DNA of 64,000 nt, taken from the NCBI GenBank assembly GCA_016803235.1, contig JADCLI010000018.1:38287-102286 (forward strand), written 5' to 3'. This document shows positions 59,758 through 64,000 of the stretch, piece after piece (positions within the stretch are counted from its first letter, which is position 1; the number at the start of each line of letters is the position of its first letter). Under the pieces are notes generated by a model. That model was given only the letters and a program-made list of their open reading frames with translations, was not told the DNA's origin and made no database searches. The stretch comes from Pimelobacter simplex. GTDB taxonomy: Bacteria > Actinomycetota > Actinomycetes > Propionibacteriales > Nocardioidaceae. Position numbers and translations under genes: made by a program.

Positions 59758-60992
59758 GACCTGCCCTCGGACGCCCCGCGGCGCGCGGTGCGGCAGCGGC
59801 GCTCGCCGGCACGCTCGCCGGGCTGGCGCTGACGTCCCCTGCCACGGCGGCGACGGCCGCGGCTCCGGTCGGCCCGTCCTGTCTCGAGGTCGACACCTCG
59901 GCCACCGACCAGCTCCAGGTGAAGGGCGACAACACCGCGAACCTCTCCCTCCACGTCGCCGAGGCCCAGGCGCTCGTCGCGAAGGCCGGTCGTCAGCCGG
60001 GCCGGGGCGTGAAGGTCGTGGTCGTCGACAGCGGCACCGGTGCCTTCAGGGGAGCCGGTACGACGGATCTCCCGAGCGGCCACGGTGTCGCGGTGGCGGG
60101 GATCATCGCGGGACCGAACCAGCCGGATCCGGAGATCAGCGTCGGCATCGCACCGTCGGCCGACGTCCTCGACGTCAGGTTCTACGACACTCCCGACGGC
60201 GCGCAGGACGGGGAGAGGGTCCCCACGGCCGCCGAGCTCACCAAGGCGCTCTCCGCGCTCGCCGACCAGCGGGCCGGGGGCACCCTCGGTGGCAGGGTGG
60301 TCGTCGTCGTACCCGCACAGGTGCCGCACTCCCCCCAGCTCGAGGCCCAGGTGGACCGGCTGGTCGGCTCCGGCGTCCTGCTCGTCGCCGCGTCGGGCGA
60401 CCGCCCGGGCAGCGACGGCGCCTTCCCCGACGGCTACGACGGCGAGCCCAGGAAGGGCGAGGACGTCGCCGACCTGGTCTGGCCGGCCGCGCACCCGGGC
60501 GTCGTCGCCGTCGGGGTGTCGACCCCCGGCAGCGCCGGCACGGTGCTGCGCAGCTCCGCCATCGACCTCGCCGCGCCGGGCGCCGACGCCGTGTCGCGCG
60601 GCCGCAACGGCGGCTGGTGCGTGGTCGCCCCGGCGTCGACGGCCTGGGCCGCCGCCCAGGTGGCCGGCGTCGCCGCCCTGGTCTGGACCATGCACCCCGA
60701 CGAGGACGCCGCCCGGCTGCGGACCCGGCTCGAGCAGACCGCCAGCGGCAACGGCGGACCGTCGAGCCCGATCACCGGGTACGGCGTGGTCCAGCCGGTC
60801 GAGGCGATCCAGCGCGACGTCGCCGAGATGGGGGCCGAGCGCAAGCAGAAGGTCGAGCCTGCCCGCCCTCCGCGCGCCGAGGCCGACGTCCTGGCCGGCG
60901 CCCGCCAGGACGCCGTGTGGTGGGGGCTGGGCGGCGGAGCGGCGCTCGTCGTCCTCCTCCTGCTGCGGCCCCTCCTGTCCCGGCGCCGCTGA
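59748..60992 (+). CDS. mycP: Mycosin (MycP-like S8 protein) with substituted catalytic serine
   Basis: Membrane-anchored subtilase-fold protein of 414 residues, the normal mycosin length and position in ESX loci. A signal peptide spans about residues 1-34 and a C-terminal helix is followed by basic residues (AALVVLLLLRPLLSRRR). Asp (VVVVDSGTG) and His (SGHGVAVAG) of the triad remain. The GTSxAAPxVAG block reads STAWAAAQVAG, giving Ala at the Ser position, and the AAGN oxyanion block reads ASGD. It is probably a structural, non-proteolytic mycosin. The start is GTG at 59748, overlapping eccB. Confidence 0.88.
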   Translation: MRLGPALGRPAARGAAAALAGTLAGLALTSPATAATAAAPVGPSCLEVDTSATDQLQVKGDNTANLSLHVAEAQALVAKAGRQPGRGVKVVVVDSGTGAFRGAGTTDLPSGHGVAVAGIIAGPNQPDPEISVGIAPSADVLDVRFYDTPDGAQDGERVPTAAELTKALSALADQRAGGTLGGRVVVVVPAQVPHSPQLEAQVDRLVGSGVLLVAASGDRPGSDGAFPDGYDGEPRKGEDVADLVWPAAHPGVVAVGVSTPGSAGTVLRSSAIDLAAPGADAVSRGRNGGWCVVAPASTAWAAAQVAGVAALVWTMHPDEDAARLRTRLEQTASGNGGPSSPITGYGVVQPVEAIQRDVAEMGAERKQKVEPARPPRAEADVLAGARQDAVWWGLGGGAALVVLLLLRPLLSRRR

Positions 60993-61003
60993 CGACTCGA
61001 CGA

Positions 61004-61024
61004 GCGGGCGGTGGCGCCGCCCGC
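61004..61024 (+). terminator. Terminator of the ESX operon
   Basis: An 8-bp GC stem (GCGGGCGG with CCGCCCGC) and a 5-nt loop, 11 bp after the mycosin stop. Confidence 0.55.
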
Positions 61025-61091
61025 GTGGGCCGCTCGTGCGCGAAATGCCGAACGGCGCCGACCTGGGTCGACGCCGTCCGGTGCTGCTGGC

Positions 61092-61176
61092 GGAGCTGGG
61101 GGGATTCGAACCCCCGAGGGCTGTTAACCCAACCCGCTTTCCAAGCGAGCGCCATAGGCCACTAGGCGACAGCTCC
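61092..61176 (-). tRNA. tRNA-Ser (GGA anticodon)
   Basis: An 85-nt class II tRNA. The acceptor pairs GGAGCTG with CAGCTCC. The anticodon loop TTGGAAA gives GGA. A long variable arm is present, and the T-arm reads GGGGGTTCGAATCCCCC. CCA is not encoded. Confidence 0.96.
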
Positions 61177-61259
61177 GTGGGAGAGATTACCGGCAGATGG
61201 ACGGCGAGGTGGAATCGGGACTCCACCCCGGGACCGACCGGCCGACGTACCATCGGTGC

Positions 61260-61481
61260 ATGACCGCGCGGGGCGACGACCCGGAGCCGTGGGCTCCGGC
61301 CGACCACCTGCCCGCCGACGCGCAGCGGATGGGCCTCAACCGGCTGGTGCCCGACGGCGCGCTGCTCGAGCTCGCGGGATCCCTCGACAGCTCGAAGCGC
61401 TCGCACCGGGTGGTCGCCTGGGTGCTGCTGGTCGCGATGGTCGCGCCGGTCGTGCTGACCGTCCTCAACATCCTGCGCTGA
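61260..61481 (+). CDS. Small single-pass membrane protein
   Basis: Hypothetical protein of 73 residues with an acidic N-terminal half (MTARGDDPEPWAPADHLPAD) and one C-terminal helix (VVAWVLLVAMVAPVVLTVL). A TACCAT -10-like box lies just upstream of the ATG, so the mRNA may be leaderless. It has no recognised domain. Confidence 0.6.
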   Translation: MTARGDDPEPWAPADHLPADAQRMGLNRLVPDGALLELAGSLDSSKRSHRVVAWVLLVAMVAPVVLTVLNILR

Positions 61482-61557
61482 GCCCGGTCCGGCATCGCGA
61501 CGCTGCTGTGACGCTGATGTGAGGCCCGGCGGACCCATCCACTAAGGTGGTCGGCAA

Positions 61558-61641
61558 CCCCCCACGTGGCGGTACCTCACCCAACTCCCCCAGGGCCGGA
61601 AGGCAGCAAGGGTAAGTGAGCTCTATCGGGTACGTGGGGGG
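61558..61641 (+). ncRNA. ffs: Signal recognition particle RNA, small bacterial type (4.5S)
   Basis: The ends pair as CCCCCCACGT with ACGTGGGGGG. The apical domain contains the hallmark GGCCGGAAGGCAGCAAGGG, the Ffh-binding and tetraloop region. Location just upstream of dnaX and near tRNA-Ser is the usual actinobacterial arrangement. The exact 5' and 3' ends may extend a few bases. Confidence 0.95.
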
Positions 61642-61657
61642 CCTCTGCTTCGTGGGC

Positions 61658-62725
61658 TCAGGCCTTGCGGGCGACGTAGAAGTAGTTGAACGGGTCGGTC
61701 CGGACCTCGCGGACGTCGACGTCGACCAGGCCCGCCTCCTCGAGCATCCGGACGGCGGTCTGCCGGCCCCACACCGTGCCGAGCCCGGCGCCGCCGTGGG
61801 CCAGCGACACGGTCATGCAGTGCATCAGGCTGATCGTGTAGAGGTAGGTGAGCCACGGCAGCCCGACGTTGTTCTCGACGCCCGACTGGGCCTTGATGTC
61901 GACCATCAGGAAGGTGCCGCCGGGGCGCAGCGCGGCGGCGATGCCCGCCAGCACCCGGTCGGGGAAGGCCTGGTCGTGGATCGCGTCGAAGGCGGTCACG
62001 ACGTCGTACGCCGCGTGCTCGCCGAGCTCCGCCACGTCGCGGACCTCGAAGCTCGCGTTGGCCAGGCCCCAGGCGGCGGCCTCGGCGCGGGCCGCCTCGA
62101 CCGCCTCCTCGCCGAGGTCGTAGCCGACGAACCGGCTGGCCGGGTAGGCGCGGGCGAGCAGGTTCACGGCATGCCCGGAGCCGCAGCCGACGTCGGCCAG
62201 GTCGATGCCGGCGCTCAGCCGCTCGTGGAGGTCCGGGACGCTCGGCACCACCACGTCGAGCAGGCCGGCGTCGTGGACCGCCGCGGCGTCGGCGGCCATC
62301 AGCTCGTGGAACCGCGGGAAGCGGTCGTAGTCCAGCCCGCCCCCGTGGCGGAACCTCTCCCGCAGCTCGGGCTCGACGCCGGCGAGCATGGTCAGCATCT
62401 TCATGCTCCGCGCGAGGTTCACCGGACCGTCCGCGGGGGTGAGGCATGCCGCGCGCTCACGGGAGAGGGAGTAGCGGCCGGTCGCGGCGTCGTACGTCGC
62501 GACGTCCCCGGCGACGATGCCGTCCAGCCACTCCCGCAGGTACCGCTCGTCGACGCCCGCCGCGGCTGCCAGCGTGGCCGGGCCCGCGGGGCCGGTCCGG
62601 GCCAGGACGTCGAGCAGCCCGAGCTCGTCGCCGATGCCCAGGAGCAGGCCGAGGGCGGCGTCCTCGCGCACCCGGACCATCCGCTTCTGGAAGGCCCTGG
62701 CCTCGTCCCGGTCGATCGTCGTCAT
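61658..62725 (-). CDS. SAM-dependent methyltransferase with N-terminal winged helix
   Basis: Class I methyltransferase of 355 residues. The N-terminus (about residues 20-90, ALGLLLGIGDELGLLDVLARTGPAGPATLAAAAGVDERYLREWL in outline) is the dimerisation/winged-helix part of small-molecule methyltransferases. SAM motif I is DVGCGSGHAVNLLA at about 175, with DAIHDQAFPDRVLAGIAAALRPGG later. The substrate is unknown. It is inserted between ffs and dnaX, opposite in strand. Confidence 0.87.
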   Translation of the reverse strand: MTTIDRDEARAFQKRMVRVREDAALGLLLGIGDELGLLDVLARTGPAGPATLAAAAGVDERYLREWLDGIVAGDVATYDAATGRYSLSRERAACLTPADGPVNLARSMKMLTMLAGVEPELRERFRHGGGLDYDRFPRFHELMAADAAAVHDAGLLDVVVPSVPDLHERLSAGIDLADVGCGSGHAVNLLARAYPASRFVGYDLGEEAVEAARAEAAAWGLANASFEVRDVAELGEHAAYDVVTAFDAIHDQAFPDRVLAGIAAALRPGGTFLMVDIKAQSGVENNVGLPWLTYLYTISLMHCMTVSLAHGGAGLGTVWGRQTAVRMLEEAGLVDVDVREVRTDPFNYFYVARKA

Positions 62726-62789
62726 CGCTGCTCGTCCTCTCCCTCGGGGGCGCCCGGAGGTGTCGGGCCCAGCGACTAGGGTGGCACCC

Positions 62790-64000
62790 GTGGACTCCCC
62801 GCTCGCGCTCTACCGCCGCTACCGGCCCGAGACCTTCGCCGAGGTCATCGGTCAGGAGCACGTCACCGAGCCGCTGCGGGCCGCCCTGGCCGCCAACCGG
62901 GTCAACCACGCCTACCTCTTCTCCGGCCCGCGCGGGTGCGGCAAGACCACGAGCGCCCGGATCCTGGCGCGGGCGCTCAACTGCGAGAAGGCCCCGATCT
63001 CCGACCCGTGCGGCGAGTGCGAGAGCTGCCGCGACCTGGCCCGCAACGGCCCGGGCTCGATCGACGTGATCGAGATCGACGCGGCCTCCCACGGTGGCGT
63101 CGACGACGCGCGCGACCTGCGCGAGAAGGCGTTCTTCGCGCCGGTGAAGAGCCGCTACAAGGTCTACATCATCGACGAGGCGCACATGGTCACCACGCAG
63201 GGCTTCAACGCCCTGCTCAAGCTGGTCGAGGAGCCCCCGCCCCACCTGCGGTTCATCTTCGCCACGACCGAGCCCGAGAAGGTCATCCCGACGATCCGCT
63301 CGCGCACCCACCACTACCCGTTCCGGCTGATCCCGCCGCGGCTCCTCACGTCGTACCTCACCGAGCTGTGCGACCGCGAGGGCGTCTCCATCGAGCCGGC
63401 CGCGCTGCCGCTCGTCGTCCGCGCCGGTGCGGGCTCCGCGCGCGACACCCTGTCCGTGCTCGACCAGCTGCTCGGCGGCGCCGGGCCGCAGGGCGTCACC
63501 TACGACCTGGCCAGCGGGCTCCTCGGCTACACCCCCGACACGCTGCTCGACGACGTCGTCTCCGCGTTCGCGGCCGGCGACGGCTCGGCGGTCTTCGGCG
63601 TGGTCGACAAGGTGATCGAGACCGGGCAGGACCCGCGCCGGTTCACCGAGGACCTGCTGCGCCGGCTGCGCGACCTCGTCATCATCTCCGCGGTCCCCGA
63701 CGCCGCCGCGTCCGGCCTGCTCGACCTGTCTGGCGACCAGGCCGACCGCCTCGTCGCCCAGGCGGCCGCGTTCGGCCGTGCCGAGCTGACCCGTGCCGCC
63801 GACCTGGTCGCCGCCGGCCTCACCGACATGCGCGGCGCGACCGCGCCCCGGTTGCTGCTCGAGCTGATCTGCGCCCGGATCCTGCTCCCCGCCGCCGACC
63901 ACACCACCGACGGGGTGCTCGCCCGTCTCGACCGGCTCGAGCGCCGCGCCTCGATCAGCGGTACGACGTCCGCGGAGTCCGCGCCCGCCCCGGCGCCGGC
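62790..64000 (+). CDS. dnaX: DNA polymerase III subunits gamma and tau (5' part, cut by right edge)
   Basis: Clamp-loader ATPase. The visible N-terminus of about 403 residues starts LALYRRYRPETFAEVIGQEHV, with Walker A GPRGCGKTTS, a four-Cys zinc module (NCEKAPISDPCGECESC), Walker B VYIIDEAHM and sensor SRTHHY. GTG at 62790 is used because the conserved N-terminus begins immediately after it. The gene continues past the window; the last residues enter an Ala/Pro-rich linker. It is an essential replication component. Confidence 0.96.
   Translation, partial: MDSPLALYRRYRPETFAEVIGQEHVTEPLRAALAANRVNHAYLFSGPRGCGKTTSARILARALNCEKAPISDPCGECESCRDLARNGPGSIDVIEIDAASHGGVDDARDLREKAFFAPVKSRYKVYIIDEAHMVTTQGFNALLKLVEEPPPHLRFIFATTEPEKVIPTIRSRTHHYPFRLIPPRLLTSYLTELCDREGVSIEPAALPLVVRAGAGSARDTLSVLDQLLGGAGPQGVTYDLASGLLGYTPDTLLDDVVSAFAAGDGSAVFGVVDKVIETGQDPRRFTEDLLRRLRDLVIISAVPDAAASGLLDLSGDQADRLVAQAAAFGRAELTRAADLVAAGLTDMRGATAPRLLLELICARILLPAADHTTDGVLARLDRLERRASISGTTSAESAPAPAP

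Noticed and set aside
1-64000. CRISPR array, prophage or biosynthetic megasynthase
   Set aside because: No regularly spaced repeats, structural phage genes or multidomain synthases were seen.

Overview
The window is a GC-rich chromosome segment of an actinobacterium, most likely Nocardioides or a close relative. The indications are an actinobacterial acyl-CoA carboxylase with an epsilon subunit, a type VII (ESX) secretion locus, many F420-type luciferase-like oxidoreductases, a Zur-controlled set of zinc-free ribosomal proteins, KstR-type operators, and a tRNA-Ser / small SRP RNA / dnaX arrangement at the right end. The genus is inferred from gene content and style, not from a marker search. 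No prophage, complete insertion sequence or CRISPR array was seen. One 198-bp MITE-like element and several conspicuous palindromes were found.

Layout, left to right. 1-11.3 kb: a YeiH-type transporter (cut by the left edge) with its divergent LysR; a collagen-like surface protein; a TetR/LLM-oxidoreductase pair divergent from an acyl-CoA dehydrogenase; a GntR regulator with a cytosine-deaminase-like amidohydrolase and an OsmC protein; a gamma carbonic anhydrase; an HxlR/MFS pair. 11.3-16.8 kb: the acyl-CoA carboxylase operon (beta-epsilon-alpha) facing a TetR regulator across a palindromic operator, then SRPBCC and PAP2 genes. 17-20.1 kb: a secreted subtilase, an unusual XRE protein and a small alarmone synthetase. 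20.1-27.7 kb: a cluster apparently built to import and degrade D-amino-acid derivatives: a LysA-like decarboxylase, a polar amino acid ABC transporter, an N-acyl-D-amino-acid deacylase, a beta-lactamase-fold hydrolase and a LysR regulator.

27.7-36.7 kb is catabolic: two SDRs behind a perfect KstR-type box, a luciferase-like oxidoreductase and an unknown protein sharing a perfect KstR2-type box, a 940-residue FAD/Fe-S oxidoreductase, another LLM enzyme and a dienoyl-CoA-isomerase-like crotonase. A 3-ketosteroid-dehydrogenase-like flavoprotein at 43.3-44.9 kb has a near-match KstR box. Together these suggest that parts of a steroid regulon are dispersed here. 37-42 kb holds a transmembrane Ser/Thr kinase, an NlpC/P60 hydrolase under a probable c-di-AMP (ydaO/yuaA) riboswitch, and a long-form GAPDH.

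45.4-50.2 kb is a zinc-starvation island. A Zur box at 47063 sits between rpmE2-mrf-like-rpmF-rpmJ (minus) and rpmB-rpmG-rpsN (plus). A second box at 48877 sits between a COG0523 GTPase and a YibE/F membrane protein with a His-Gly tract. 50.3-61 kb is the ESX locus: eccC, eccD-like 1, two WXG100 genes, eccD-like 2, eccB and a mycosin. The mycosin appears to have lost its catalytic serine and oxyanion asparagine, and no eccE is seen. The window ends with tRNA-Ser(GGA), the SRP RNA, a methyltransferase and the 5' part of dnaX.
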